This document shows, in pieces, positions 35,155-48,379 of a DNA stretch of 64,000 bases. Both the position numbers and the translations under genes were made by a program. Under the pieces are notes generated by a model. That model searched no databases. It was not told where the DNA came from and worked only from the letters and a program-made list of their open reading frames with translations. Every line of letters begins with the position of its first letter. Within the stretch, counting starts at the first letter, position 1. The stretch comes from Biscogniauxia marginata (Eukaryota > Ascomycota > Sordariomycetes > Xylariales > Xylariaceae), in contig MU404139.1 of assembly GCA_022695795.1 (NCBI GenBank), positions 124,001-188,000 on the forward strand. The letters run 5' to 3'.

Positions 35155-37077
35155 CTACAACATCGCGCTCACACGAGGCTCAACAGCTCCGGTCATACGG
35201 TCCTCCTTGATGATATCAGCCGCCTTCTCGGCCACGGCATACACCGTGGTCTGGATATTGCCGAGGGGCTCGAGCGGGAACACGCTCGCATCGACAATGC
35301 GCAGGTTGGCGGTCCCGTGCACGCGCAGGCGCGCGTCGACGACGCCTCCCTGCCCCCGGGGCCGCATGCCGCAGCTGCCGGAGATGTGGAAGCACGAGAC
35401 GGTGCGGTCGCGCACGATCTCGCGCGCGCGCTCGAGGTCGTCGGCTACGATGTCCGGGATGCGCTTCCCCGGGTCCGGGTCGACGACGTCGCGGAACGGC
35501 GGCGTCGACACGATCCGCTCCACGAACTGCACGTTGCGCGCCAGGATCTCCATGTCCAGCGGGTGCGAGCAGTACCTCGGGTCCCACGCCGGCTGCGCCG
35601 AGGCGTCCGCCGAGGTTATGTGCACGGACCCCCGCGAGAACGGGTGGTTGAGCAGCGTCATGATCCCGATGCAGTCGTAGGGCGCCGTCGAGGTGAACAT
35701 GTCGGTCAGCGAGTCCGGGTGCGGCGTCACGGTTAGCGATCCCGGGAAGCACATGTATTGGACGGCCGGCGCCTCGGCGGTTTCTAGGAGCTCGCGCAGG
35801 AGCTTGTATTCCTGCTCCTGAGCCGGGCCGGCGGTGGATCCGCGGGTGAGATGCCTGTCGAACAGCTCTTTCCGGCTGTCGGGGCTCATGACGCCGGACC
35901 TATCCGCCATCGGCACGTAGGCGGCGCTGATACCCATACTCCCTAATAGGCCCCCGTTGGTCTTGGCGTATTCGTCTGCGATGGCCTGGAAAAGCTTAGG
36001 GTCGCGTAGCGCATCCCGAGAGGGTATGCCCTTGCGCACAGGAAACTGCTGGGAGGTCATGAGATGGTCTTGCATGTGCTCTCCGACGTTGGGATTGTCA
36101 ACCACAACCGGTATTCCTAGGCGTTCGAGCAGCCTCCTGTCGCCAATACCCGATAACTCCAGAAGCTGTGGCGACCTGAGCGCGCCTGCAGCGAGGATGA
36201 CCTCCCGCTTGGCCGGGATCGTTCGTACTCGACCATCCTTACCCAGTACCTGAACTCCTGTCGTGACGACCTGGTCGCCCTGGGTCGTTGTGACGACCCT
36301 TTGCACTGCTGTATTGTCCAGCAGCACAAGATTTGGACGCCTGGCTATTGACTCCGAATAGTAACCTGTGGCGGCGGAGCTGCGCGTACGCGTCTTGTTC
36401 TCGATGCTCGACGGGTTTTGAAATGCGCCCACCGCACTTCCCGACCTGGGGTCCGTTTTCATCTCCAGCCCCAGACTGGCAAAAGTCTTAAACCAGCTCG
36501 CGCTGACGGCGTTGTACTCGTCGTCATAGGAGAACTGGACAGGGCCGTCTCCCGAGAGCTCGGCCTGGTAGTAGCTCAAGCCACCTAGTTTCTCACGAAC
36601 GGCTTGATTCGGCGACTGAGTTGTTGAGAACTTGCTCAAATAAGGACGCAGGTCGTCAAATGACCATCCCTTATTGCCAAGTTTCCCCCAAGAGTCAATG
36701 TTTTGACGTGAGGGAAACATGGCCATGAGGAAGTTAGTAACGGAACTGCCGCCGAGCACCCTGCCAGTGTCCTGCCTAAGATGGCGGTTCTTGAGCTGCT
36801 CCTAGTTTGTCGGAGACATGTCAGCGATCGCAGCTTCGTAGGTATAAGTGTATCAGATTTGAGTTACCTGGGGTACCGACTTGAGCGGCCAGATGAACCC
36901 GTCATGGGTATATGCACCGGCGATTAAGCCTGGGACGAAAAGCGACGGATTTGTCCTCTGGTCAGTGCCAGCCTCGATAACCAGAACACGAACGTCAGCA
37001 TCCTCGCTGAGGCGGGCTGCAACCACCAGGCCTGCAGTACCGCCTCCAACAACGATGTAGTCGAACGACTCGCTCAT
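35155..37077 (-). CDS. GMC-family FAD-dependent oxidoreductase
   Basis: Two exons (37077-36868 and 36801-35155; intron 66 nt, GTAACT..ACTAG) give 618 aa. N-terminal FAD-binding Rossmann motif [19 protein letters not shown] (residues 7-25), the [12 protein letters not shown] signature 1 region at about residue 90, the [16 protein letters not shown] signature 2, and the C-terminal catalytic region FHISGSCGM with [20 protein letters not shown]. The catalytic pair is therefore His (HISGS) and Asn (GNIQ), as in choline- or cellobiose-dehydrogenase-like members rather than the His/His of glucose and many aryl-alcohol oxidases. No signal peptide: the Rossmann fold starts at residue 7, so it is likely intracellular. 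No partner genes of a biosynthetic cluster are adjacent. Substrate unknown. Highly GC-rich C-terminal half beside the AT island. Confidence 0.93.
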
Positions 37078-39225
37078 GGTCTAAGCCGATGGTAATCAAA
37101 TAGCTCTACCTTGACACTCGATAAAGAAAGAGGAAACTCACGGCTGGAAAATTTCTACATCTTGTAGTCTGGGGGGAATCCTTTCAGCCATAGAAGGGCT
37201 GAGCTGATAGTAATAATGTATGATCGATGTCAAAACTCATTCTCCAGCCGTTTCAGTGGGCTGCCGGGCAAGATAACTATTGGATCCCGAAAGGCTTACA
37301 CATGCAGCCCGTTATGTTTGTCATACCGTAATATCTAAGAGAACCCTGCAGTGTGTAAGGCGGTCGACGATGTCTGTTCTAGCTAGATAGTGCACACCGA
37401 CTATTGGGTAGTATCCCTAGAGAACGCAAGCCAGCTTATGTCGGGTATCGCCGTTGGAATATGACTATTTCAGCCAGAGTAGTGTTTATCATGAGAGTTC
37501 ATGTTGGAATAATCAGTCGCAGAAGTTGCCAAAGGTCGCCTGGGAGGGCGTTTAGGGGTAGATGCTTATTACATGCATTAGGACATTTATCAATACGGGA
37601 CCGAAATCCTTCAAAATAATTCCAATTAGTAGTAACATTGAGCTCGGGCTACTTCTGGGTCAACTGATGTTGTCAGCAGTGGTATCTGTCACAGTAAGTA
37701 AGTACATGCAATTCGGCGGCTCTGGGTTCTACCTCGGTCCGTCCGGACCGAGAGTGTAACCAAGAAACCAACGAAGACATGGGGAGAAGCTAAAAATAAA
37801 GAACCACGAGATATCTTCGAAGGCGGGATTCGCTTAGTTACAGTTAAATTTCCGAGAGGGAAGTTCTATCATGTATATTACCATATGCTGCAGCGACGAA
37901 GTGCCTGGTTGAGTGTGGTGTTTATTATATTCTGACCCCCACGTCTCACGTCTTTCAGCCGACAGCAGCTCCTCCCAGCCTGACAGTAATATCGCCAAGC
38001 TTAGCCTCAAGTTTTAAACAGAGACATCAGATGTGGACCTCGACCTAAGCATCCTTTCATCACTGAGTGATAGAAAAATTACGACTCACCGGCCGCTGAC
38101 TCGGGTTGCGACCGTGATATTAACGGCTTGACTCTTCGATTGTCGAAGCCAGAGAGTGTGAGTTGAGCATAAACTACACGATCAGTACACCATTATGTAA
38201 CGTTGAATTCGCAACATGGATAGAAGGCTTCTAGAAGGGCACTAGAAACTTTCTAGACTGACTTGATGCCTCTACGTGATGAGGGCGAAGTTCGGTCCAA
38301 CCGGGACCCAACAGGCCCACTGAAGGAAATTAATTCAGACGATAGAGTTCTGACGGCGGGGAGTCTATGAACCTCCACAGCCTAGCTTGTTGCTTGATTT
38401 TTCAAAGCTATGAATCAGTTACATGTATAGTCTGTCAATCTTTAACGAATGCCTTAGGTTGTAGGTATGTGTACATATGTACCTACTTTCGAGACGGTTT
38501 GGAACTAGAAAGATTCTAAAAGGCGACCAAGGGACTTTTTATCTCTATGCTATTGTGGATAGTTGGCGTTTTATTGTACACATAAATATGACAACTGATT
38601 AGAAAGGAAGAAGAAAAGCAAAATGTTGCACATGTATGGAAAGACGAGCACATGCTAGCTAACTTAAGTACATAAGTCTATTTTTAGATCCCTGTACATC
38701 CATGTGATGTAATGCTCCACAGACCAATGGATATTCCGTAGGGCGGGCGGGGCTGTCCAAGATCGGAGATACGTAAGGCCGTTTATGCGATCGGGATCGG
38801 AGCTGGCGGGAGGTCTGCATCACAGTGCAGCTCCACCCATGAGCTCCCCCCCCCAATCATGAAATTTTGCTAGGTAGAGCTCTTTGAGCTCATTATAGCA
38901 TCATCATCGGTTTTGTTTTGGTCGACGTCTCAATTTCCCGTTGTCTACTGATGAACGACTGGGAATTGCACCTCGGAATCAAAGTCGAAATTGAAACCAA
39001 AACCAACCCCCAAATCTCTACATCTTGAGGACAATTCCTAAGGCCCGAAAGCAGGAACAAGTTCATTGCCGGTGAGACCGGAATTTACGGCGCTGACGGC
39101 CTACTCGAAGCTTCTTGATTACAGCTCTCTAAACATTCATAATCCAACTGATTCCTCATGCTCAGCTTGCCCGACGAACCTTCGTATTCTTCCGTATATT
39201 CCGTGTCTAGCCTCACACACTCGAG
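37078..39225. other. Intergenic, no gene recognised
   Basis: 2.1 kb between the divergent GMC and FAM210-type genes. Frames at 37404-37759 and 38659-38856 are featureless. No RNA gene seen. Confidence 0.5.
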
Positions 39226-40089
39226 ATGCTTCGCACGTATCTGCGTACTCTACGGCCCCTGCTGCGATTGTCGGGACAGGCCGCGTCCAACTTGGGTAGC
39301 CCAGTGCTGAGGCGGTCCTTTATTACGCAAACACAATGGAACCTAAGGCTACCGGCGTCGAGGGCCTCTCAAGTACTTAAAACCCGAGTATCGAATCTTG
39401 TGGCAAACCCCACCAAGTCTCCCTTGCGAACGAGCCGGCGATCATTTCATACCACGCGCGTGCGAGAGTCAAAGCCAAAAGCCACCAAGCCCGACGCCCA
39501 AGAACCACAGGGCCTATCGGCAAGGCTCAAAAAATTATCAAGAGAGTATGGATGGTCCGCTCTCGGAGTATACCTTGCCCTGAGTGTATTGGACTTCCCT
39601 TTTTGCTTTTTGCTTGTGCGCGTAGTTGGCACGGACAAGATAGGTTAGTATCTGTTGCTGCGCAGGGAGTGCACCATTTCTGACTGCATTTAGGCGAGCT
39701 TGAGCATTACATCGTCTCTAGCGTGAAAAAGGTGATACCAGAGTCTGTCCGCGATAGGTGGCACGAGTACCGGAAGGCCTTGAAGCAGGCTGAGCAGGAG
39801 CATTTTGGCAACGATGACATAAGTGAGCACGTCGAAATGGCTGGCTGGGGTGTCGAAGAGGCCGAGAAAAGGAACAAAGCGGAAGCTAGTCAGTCTCACC
39901 TGGCTACTCATCCTGGCTCATCAACTAATGAGATATATAGGTCTTGGCACGCAGCTGGCTCTTGCCTACGCCATCCATAAGAGCTTCATATTCATTCGTG
40001 TTCCCCTGACCGCGGCAATTACCCCCAAAGTAGTCAAGGTACTTAGATCGTGGGGTTGGAATATCGGCAAGAGACGAACCAAGCGGTAA
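39226..40089 (+). CDS. FAM210/DUF1279 mitochondrial membrane protein
   Basis: Three exons (39226-39643, 39694-39888, 39941-40089; introns 50 and 52 nt) give 253 aa. The N-terminus is Arg/Ser/Leu-rich without acids for about 80 residues, typical of a mitochondrial presequence. The DUF1279 core follows: KLSREYGWSALGVYLALS (about 107-124) leading into a membrane helix, VVGTDKIGELE, and after a charged linker a second hydrophobic segment LGTQLALAYAIHKSFIF with VPLTAAITP, then a basic tail WGWNIGKRRTKR. The animal relatives FAM210A/B act at the mitochondrial inner membrane. All exon joins keep phase. Expected to be intact. Confidence 0.9.
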
Positions 40090-43000
40090 CAAGGGGCTGC
40101 CCGGGGACGATCAGCAACCTCCAACCTATGGAGCCCGCCAATGCAATCTAGCAATGCGGATGTAAGAACACTGTATAATGGATTGGAAAAGTTATAGACG
40201 CACTCCACATTGACTGATCATCGACCTTCTACGTTCACGAATTCAGTCGTAACTCTACAACTAGTAGGGCACCGCCTATAAAAGGAGAGCGTATCGGGTC
40301 TCTTAAGATCAGGGAATAATCAGCCCTAGTGAGACCGATCATGCTATGCTGCATCAAGGGGCTGAATCGAACCTCATACTCCACAGACAAGCTAGAGCAA
40401 GACTGGAGATTACGAGATATTCACGACGGAAGTTGATCTGCCCCCGAGAGACTATCTATACTGGCTAGTTAGTTAAATAGGTAGCAGCGCATGGCTACTG
40501 TCTGCTTGATCGTCGGTTTATGCTTTAAGGTTCAGTAAGGCCGCTGCATGTAAACAGTGGCCCCCTCTAGTAGATGTCCACACATTATAAGGATGCCAGG
40601 GACACCAAGGATACTGCGAAGCCTCATGCCCGGCGTGAATTTTCCTCTACTACCTAAGTAGTAAACTACTCGTTACGATTCGGTTCCTGCGCCTTTCTCT
40701 AAACTAAATCATCCGTCAATCTTTCTCCACCAAGGGGCCTAATTCAACACGATGATGCTAGGGAGTATATCCCTACCAGATCACGGGGATACTTACAATC
40801 TTGTGGGAGTATCTTATTAATAACTTTCCCTATCACCTCCTAACAAGTTGAATTTCGCAATGAAACCCCGACCACTACATTCTTTAGAGAGAAAGAGGCC
40901 TGGCACGCAAATCATGACTATGCGGTTCTACCTACAGCCCGTCTTGCCAGTTCGCATGCTGAGCTCTGGGATATCTTGCGACTAGGCTTCCAACGTCAGA
41001 TCAGGTACATATACCGTGATTACCCCCCTTTTGATGCATTAAACTCTCTGCTACATACTAGCCTCCGCCAGCTTTAAGCGATCAGCCATGTTCTAAGACT
41101 AGGGCTGCATATTTTATATGACCGTGTGAGCCGCTTTAAGGCAGTAGTATCAATACGGCTCTGTTATCAATAATTCATATGCCGTGGCGTCACACTTCGC
41201 TTCGTCATGATACATCTAATGAACGGCTTCCGGGTGCCCAAGACCTCTCAGACCTAGCGTTCTTACTAGAGGACTGCTTGCCCGCCGATCAAGATGAGAC
41301 AGGGGTAGAATTTGGACCGACTTCCGTTGTCATATCCTAGCCCCAAACGAGGAGCCCAATATTACCCACCGTCCCTACTACCTAGCACTAACGTCCAAGC
41401 CTAACGGACTTTCGGGGCCATGTGGAAGCCGTAATTAGAAAATAGAGTTTAGTTGGCACCGCTTAGCCCATTTTATGCCCTTTATATAACTGACATGATG
41501 GAGATTTGGCTGTGGGTAACAAGCCACCAAGTCATCAGCGTTTCACGATATTCCTGTAGCACCCACTCGTCCCTCCCTTATCGCCGATTGAGTCGTCACA
41601 TTGCACGGATGCAGTTGGAGGCAGTTGGAGACTCGATTATCGGGTGCTTATCCCACATTCCGTTTCCAACTAGTTAAGTTTGCCCCGGGACCAGAGAGCC
41701 ATATTCCGCTTAATCTGGTGGTGACAAGCATCAACTAAGTTTTCGTTTTACCTCTCTTTTGAGTTTCCCAAGGCCACGTGTGGATTACAGGGTTTGGACC
41801 TCTGAAAACTTGGGCCAATACCATGCCAACCCGAGGTTTGATTGAGCTTGTCTGTTTTCGTAACCTAGCTAATGAGGATGCAGTATTACAGCCATAGAGA
41901 CGGTTCAAACGAGATGTGCGCGGAAGCGAAACTTTACTTATGTATCTCTAACTACCTTGACGAGCCAACGATTGACGACAATAATCTCGGTATCGGTCTC
42001 GTAATATGCAGGAGACCAACTCTATTTCTACCCATAGATTCTTTCAAGAGAGCATCTGATCAAGGAATCCCTTACTTGGCCGAAACCCACGGGCGAAATG
42101 AGTTGAAAAGAAAATGAAATATTCACATCTCAAACTATTGACTGACTCGTTAGAGACTCGAGGCCTTATACATTCTCCATTATAGAGGGCACCAACTCGC
42201 TATATGAAACGGAGAATGAATGAAATGACGAGTATAGTATAGTAATAACTTGCACCCAACTCCTTGACAAAAGGGGGTGGAAACCTGCTCAAACAGTCGA
42301 TTCGTAACGATGGCCAGATTCCCAGGAGGTGGAAAAAGGGGGGGTACGAGACGATGGAAAGTTCTAAGCCCATTCGATCAAGGTGTGCTCGTTAATTAAA
42401 TGAGGGCTGTCAAGTGTTCTCACAGTTTCGATTCCACCATCATTCTATCATTAGAAACCTAAGACCCCTAGTTGTCGATCGCTAGGACTACGTGGCTCTA
42501 GCTAACAGCACAACCACCCAAGACTATCAAGACAATCAAGACACGACATGACCTCATAGCTCGGTACTCGCCATCTACACACGCTAACGCAATGGTCTTA
42601 TTTGACTTTCAACGTATTTACATAGGTGAAATTCATCTTAGATGTACTTCTGTCAAAGTTAGTTAAGTAGTCAGTCCGTGACAAACATCCTCTCCACCGA
42701 GTGGCTGTACGCATAATAGTCAAAACCTTCAAAGCCCGAATTTCAATTTCAATTACCGACCTGATCTTGGGCAAAAAAGGTAAGAGCCCCGTAGTACTAG
42801 TGCTGGATTGCCGCAACTGACTTGCTAAAGTCTTCGAGACGGATTCAGGGACCACAATAGAAACTTTGAGCTATTCATTTTCTCTCCCAAGTAGTGCCGT
42901 ACTAAGGAATGACAGGGAGGCGGTGAGAGACTCCCTGCTTACGAATACCAATAATTGGCGATGTGGTGAGTGACTCAAGATCACATCTGCCAATCCGGCA

Positions 43001-43207
43001 GTTGGTTTTGTGACTAGATATCGTGAGGTCCACGATTTGTAGTATATTAAAGCTCCTGTAGACCCCCGTCTCCCCAGGTCGATATCAGCCTCACTTTACA
43101 CTCAAAAAAAAAAAAAAGAACGAACACCAATCAACCCTGGCAAAAGAAACCTAACGCTGCCCATTATAGACAAACTGCCCAGGATCCTGGACTGGTGGCA
43201 TATACCC
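40090..43207. other. 3.1-kb gene-poor interval with a coding relic
   Basis: At 40844-41077 (plus) a 77-codon open stretch reads as natural protein (EAWHANHDYAVLPTARL, ELWDILRLGFQRQIRYIY, then FDALNSLLHTSLRQL) with stops on both sides and no start; it looks like a fragment of a lost gene of unrecognised family. A second such scrap may lie at about 41217-41339. The remainder holds no gene I can support. Confidence 0.4.
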
Positions 43208-43744
43208 TTGCACGCCATTGTGTCACGCATTGCCGCTCTCTTTGGTCACCTGTCCCGCCGCTGTCCAGATCTGATCTACCAGCGGTCATTCTTATATTAC
43301 CACCTTCCCACCTTTGTATATTTCTCCATGACGATGCTTCTCGCTCATTCCATTGAATTTCAACCTCACGATCTTTACCTCAATTACCGATTAGGAACAG
43401 CACAGACAACAACGCCGATGCTTAACTCCCTCAGCATGGGTGCTTATCACCAAGAGCAGCCGCAGGCTATCATTGCGCCAGTGCAAGCGAGCAACAGCGC
43501 CGAGGTCGCACAGGCGCTGGAGATCGCACGGGAGAGTCCGGACGGTGCCAGAGATCCGATCATCAGCCAGATCTTAGAGACATACCTCTCCAAGGTCTGG
43601 GGCAGGGTCCAGGCGCAACCTGACTACGTTATGTCGCGGGATGAGTTCGCCGTCTTCAATTTCTTTCAGCATCGGTTTGAGGGTAATGAGATGGCTATCA
43701 CCGCCCGGAAACGGTACTGGGACAATATCACCGGCAGCTCATAA
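43208..43744 (+). CDS. Small hypothetical protein (up to 178 aa)
   Basis: The second half (from about 43460) is convincingly coding: a helical region EVAQALEIARESPDGARDPI, then ILETYLSKVWGRVQAQP, YVMSRDEFAVFNFFQHRF and a basic end ARKRYWDNITGSS, in the style of small conserved fungal cytosolic proteins. The first 70 residues are less so, and translation may begin at the ATG at 43421 or 43436. No signal peptide. Function unknown. Confidence 0.55.
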   Translation: MHAIVSRIAALFGHLSRRCPDLIYQRSFLYYHLPTFVYFSMTMLLAHSIEFQPHDLYLNYRLGTAQTTTPMLNSLSMGAYHQEQPQAIIAPVQASNSAEVAQALEIARESPDGARDPIISQILETYLSKVWGRVQAQPDYVMSRDEFAVFNFFQHRFEGNEMAITARKRYWDNITGSS

Positions 43745-44737
43745 GCCCCTCCTACCAAGCCAACCGGAGATCGGCTGCAATGAGTTTGCAACGTCCGTGT
43801 CTTTCCCTACAAGCCGGCGCGTTGCCATGGAAGCGAAAATCGATATAGTCTTATTACTATACCGGCTATAATCAACACCTTCACCTCCGTCGACAACCCC
43901 TCAATCAGATCATTTTGGCTATAAGAAAGAACTAGGTAGTTCCTCCTCATCTGGCATGAGAATGAGGAACACCGGGATCGGGGGATGACCACGGACTTAT
44001 GCTATACGACGATCCTGGCGATTGTCAATCGTTTACCTCGACACACCTTACCTTATATTTACTGCAACATGTTATACCCCACACGGGATGAGAAGGTCCT
44101 AGATAACCGATCTTCTCCCCCCTGCGCCGCTCACCCAGAACTTACTACTACATACCTACTGCTATTGGATTGGAAAACTAGCTTCCATTTCTGCCGGGGT
44201 CTCGGATCTCATCATTTGACGATCATTACCGGCTTAGCTGCAGGGGGGTCTTAATTAACCCCCTTGCTCTGGAAAAGCTTGGACGAGCCCTAGCAAAGAT
44301 CCCTGGATTATCAATACTATCAACAGCATCCAGGCCCATGCCATCTTCTTTTATCGACGCGACGTCTCGCGTAACCTACCTAATTGCTGAATGCGACCTT
44401 CTCCTCTCGGAGACTTTAAGTCTGGACTCTTATCTCCTCGACCAACCCACCTTGTCGTCAACTGGGTTTCGATGAATCTTATTCGACTCAATTCCTTCAA
44501 GACTGCCGGCCAATTACCGTCTATCTAGGTACTCGACCTATCGCCGGATACCTACACCACGGTTGTCCTGCTGGGTAGTGAATCGGATCTGTGTCGCGCA
44601 GGAGGGTCTTCTATCATGAACACTTCGTTGAGTGAATGATTTAAGATTTAACTGAGTTATTTTTTTTTGTTGGACCCTTCGCCTCTTTGACCGCGACCCG
44701 GATCATTGCTGGGGATAACCGTCGGTGAGAACTCGCG
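43745..44737. other. Intergenic, promoter side of the PNGase A-like gene
   Basis: No gene recognised. CT-rich tracts from about 44340 to 44480 and a T-run at 44660 suggest the leader of the downstream gene. Confidence 0.45.
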
Positions 44738-46978
44738 ATGAAGCACGGGCCGTTGCAATCTCTCAAAATGGGTATCCCGAGTCTGTTGATGAGTCTGCTG
44801 TGTCTGTTGGTGGTGCCCGCTCTATCAGAGCTAGATTCTGGAGGTCAACCTGTGGCTCTGATTGAGAGGTTAGGCGCCCGATCAGATCTCGTTAAGCACC
44901 AGGAACTATCCAACACGACCAGCACCACGTCTTCTCCTGCACCCACGGGGACGGTACTGGAGTGCTTTCAGGTCGCCCCTCCTGTCTTAATACCCGAGGG
45001 CGCAAGCCACCAGTCGACGGTCAGCGATGGATCTGGAGTATCTAATGAGATTGCCGCGGCGAGCTCTGCTGGGGAGTCTTGCACGGTTTTGTTGATGGAA
45101 CACGTTTTCGGCTTTAGTTACGGCATGCCTTTTATCGGTACGTCGCACATGTTATAGAACAGAGACTCGTGAATTAGTGGTCTCTGACTGTTCATAGGAA
45201 ATTATACCCCTCCTAGCTGTGCTTTCAATCGAGTCATTATGAACTTCACTGCCGTCTCTGCAGGTCGTCAATTCGACCGCTTAGCTCTAATGTATTTTGG
45301 TGACACTGAAGTCTGGCGGACCTCCACTGCTGAGCCGACGCCGGCTCCGGGAATCCACTGGACATACTTGAAAGACATGACAGAATATATCTACTTCTGG
45401 AAGTCCCCCCAGACGCTCATCTTCGATCTGGGCAATTTGCTCGACGACAGGTATACCGGGTCGTTCAATACTACGCTGACCGCGACTTTCTTTACCGCCG
45501 ATGTCGACACGGACGCGGCTCCTCCTGCTGACCTGATTATACCCATTTCCGCTCGAAAGGGAGCATCGAACGAAGTGAGCCAATTTACTCTACCGGCAGA
45601 TAATGCAACAAACACCATTGGTTTCCCCCAAAATGTGAACCGAGCCGTATTTTCTATCTCGGCGAACGGGCAAGCTACCGAGGAGTTTTGGTGGAGTAAT
45701 GTCCTTGAGAGCGACGTGTACACCTTCAACCAGACTGCCGGCGCGCTTCCCGGCCTGTCTCCATTTCGCGAGGTTCAACTTCTTATCGACGGACAGGTTG
45801 CGGGCGTCCAGTGGCCATTCCCGGTCATTTTCACCGGCGGGGTCGTCCCAAGTCTACACCGTCCGATCGTAGGGTTACAAGCATTCGATCTGAGAGAGCA
45901 CCAAGTCGACATCACCCCGTGGTTGCCGCTGTTATGCGATGGTAGTGAACATACCTTCACAATAAGGGTTGCCGGCTTGAACGACGACGGCACGTCCGGT
46001 GTGGCTCTTACCGAGACGGTGAACGATAGTTGGTATGTCACCGGCAAAATATTCGTCTGGCTGGACGGAGAGGGCTCAGTCACCACGGGCAGCGCACCTT
46101 CGATCGAGTTCGGTGGTCCAAACATTACCTTTTCCCGCGCCCTCGCTCAGAACGCAACGGGGTTTAACGAGACTCTCACCTTCAGCACCGCCGTACAGAG
46201 GACTATATCAGTAAAGGCGAACATCAGCTCGCAGAATCGCGACGGGGAGGCTGTCTGGTCGCAAACCCTATCGTACACCAACGATGCCGAGGTGGCGGCC
46301 TACGGCTTCAACCAGTTCAACAATTTTAGTATCGACGGCACGGACGTCGCTACCGCGCCAGACGTCTCTTACAGGGCTGTCTACGGCTACCCGCTGTACT
46401 GCAACCAGACGTACGCGGTCTCGCCCCAGGGCAACCTGACCATCAACGCGCACGTGATCGAAGGCCTGCAGCTCCAGGTGGAAGGCGACTCGGTCTTCCC
46501 GACCGGCCTCGAGGTATTCGGCAACGCCGGCAGCAGTACGAACACCGCCCAGTTCGCGGGCTCGCTCCTGAAGACGTCCCGCGACGGCACGGCCTGGTTC
46601 TTCCAGACGGGCGACGGCAGGAACAGCTCGGGCTACGGGTCGACGAACCAAGTGTTCCGCTTCGCCGGCGTCACGCCCGCCGCCGACGGCGTCGAGGAGC
46701 TCTACTTCCGCAACGTGACCGCCGTCAACGGCACCGTCGCGTTCAACTCGGAGAGGACGGCGGGCGCCGAGGACCGCACGTCCGAGTTTAGCGCATCTGC
46801 GCCCGCGGGCGCGGACGCGGGCGCGCAGAGCCTCTTCGCTGACGCTAGGGTTGGGGCGAGCGCGTTTGGGAGTAGAAGGGGCGGGGTCGGGGTTGGGAGT
46901 AGGGGGGCAGGGGGGAGTGAGGTTGTGCATGGTGGCCGTGGGACCGCGAGGGGCTCGCTGCTGATGCAAGTTCCTTGA
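44738..46978 (+). CDS. Secreted PNGase A-like glycoamidase (726 aa)
   Basis: Two exons (44738-45137 and 45198-46978; intron 60 nt, GTACGT..CATAG). Residues about 12-32 form a signal peptide (LLMSLLCLLVVPALS). The PNGase A core follows: CTVLLMEHVFGFSYGMPFIG, CAFNRVIMNFT, FDRLALMYFGDTEVWRTSTAEP, GIHWTYLKDMTEY, and further on WPFPVIFTGGVVPSLHRPIVG and DITPWLPLL with SWYVTGKIFVWLD. The plant enzyme PNGase A removes N-glycans from glycopeptides; fungal homologues are extracellular and mostly uncharacterised. Many N-x-S/T sequons fit secretion. The last 60 residues are low-complexity Gly/Ala/Arg, lacking the family's usual C-terminal order, and may be disordered. No glycosylphosphatidylinositol signal is evident. 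Looks intact. Confidence 0.9.
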
Positions 46979-47861
46979 AATTCTTTTTTTTCCCTATGGT
47001 CGTGCGGGTTGATTTATTGATTGATGATATTGGTCATTGAATACGAGAGAGAGAAAATACACGCTTGCAGTCATAGATTATTATGTATCGATAAAGACAA
47101 ATAATTTAGTGTATGCCTTTTCGTCTTTCTTGTCTAATTCACGCGATGATTTATGTTTCTTTTCCTTTATACGGCCTGTGTACATCTATGGGAAGGGATA
47201 TGTAGAACTTCGAGAACCCATGAGCCCAAGGGATAGCCTAGCCAAAGGTATCTACGTATCATCCCTCTCTTCCCATTCCTTAGCTGGGTCGCTTGCCTCC
47301 GCTCGGCGATTTACATCAACCTCTGTCCTTGAAACGGTAAATCTACACTGCTCAGATTTTCGGTGCTAGATGCCTTCCTGAGGTGGCGTATCTGTAGGGT
47401 GGCTAAGATGGACAAAACGTGAGAATCAGGAATAGCACACAATGGAATTGTCACTCTGAATTGTTATTGAGGCTACTTAAGTAACTTACTGCTTGGAGTG
47501 TCACGGACATGTGGCCTATACTTTATGATGTATAGTACTAGGTTAGGATAGAGGGCCTGGCGAGGAGCTTTCCCTCTCTAGCTCAACAACAAGCAATATA
47601 CGTACCCTTACATGGAGGAAGACCGTGCTTAGACCGTATTTCTATCTAAAGTCTTAACAATGTATATCTGTTTAAAACCGAATCCCGAAGTCATATCGGT
47701 ATTAATACCACGAATAAGCACATCGGCTGGTACTATTGTTTGACAGCTTCGTGAGTCCTAAGCTAATCCATAATCTTCTCCTTAGTCTCCCTTTTCTTTT
47801 TAGCCTTTTCCTTATCCGAGATTCGTCGTAGAATGACCTTATCATTCAACTCAAACGAGCA
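46979..47861. other. Intergenic; 5-bp target site at its end
   Basis: No gene supported. 47857-47861 (GAGCA) is the left copy of the retrotransposon target duplication. The sequence is of normal composition right up to the LTR edge. Confidence 0.6.
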
Positions 47862-48277
47862 TGTGACGAACCTCCCTGTGTGTTCCTAGTCAGCTGACTT
47901 CACAGGTGAGTACGTACTAGGTTTTCTTGATTTGCAGGTAATAATGGGTTGAGATTGGTTTAATTGATTTATAATGTTTTGTTCGTTAAAGAGGTTTCAA
48001 GGTACTCTTATTATAGTATTAAAAAGTGATTATAGTCTTAGATTAATAGCTAAAAAACGAGAATGAATAACTAGATATATAAAGAAACTCTAATTTACTT
48101 ATACTCGTTCTTTTTTCATATAAACTTGTTAAATTAATAAATCGCTTTTTATTTACCTATAATTCATTAATTCACCTTAAATCAATAAATCGACTTTTAT
48201 TTACTTATAATTTATTAATTCATATTTTGCTTACGTGACTTGTACGTAGAGAGGGGGGGAACACGAGATCCGTAATA
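47862..48277 (-). repeat. 3' LTR of the chromovirus (left copy)
   Basis: 416 bp. Its outer (left) half keeps C and G where the partner LTR has T and A; its inner (right) half is more degraded than the partner. The terminal CA has become TA (..CGTAATA). Confidence 0.95.
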
Positions 48278-48379
48278 TTATTCTTCCCCTCCGAGGATTT
48301 TTGTTTTAAAGATAAGAGAGGGTTTAAAAAAGTCTTATTTGTTACCTTTTTTAGGTTTTTTAGCTTTATTTCTTTTATT

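Noticed and set aside
35086..35752. Long open frames on the plus strand and in other phases, Arg/Val/Asp-rich
   Set aside because: Shadows of the GC-rich GMC oxidoreductase coding sequence.
46268..46969. 233-codon minus-strand frame, Arg/Ala/Val-rich
   Set aside because: Shadow of the PNGase A-like gene, whose family motifs are on the plus strand.
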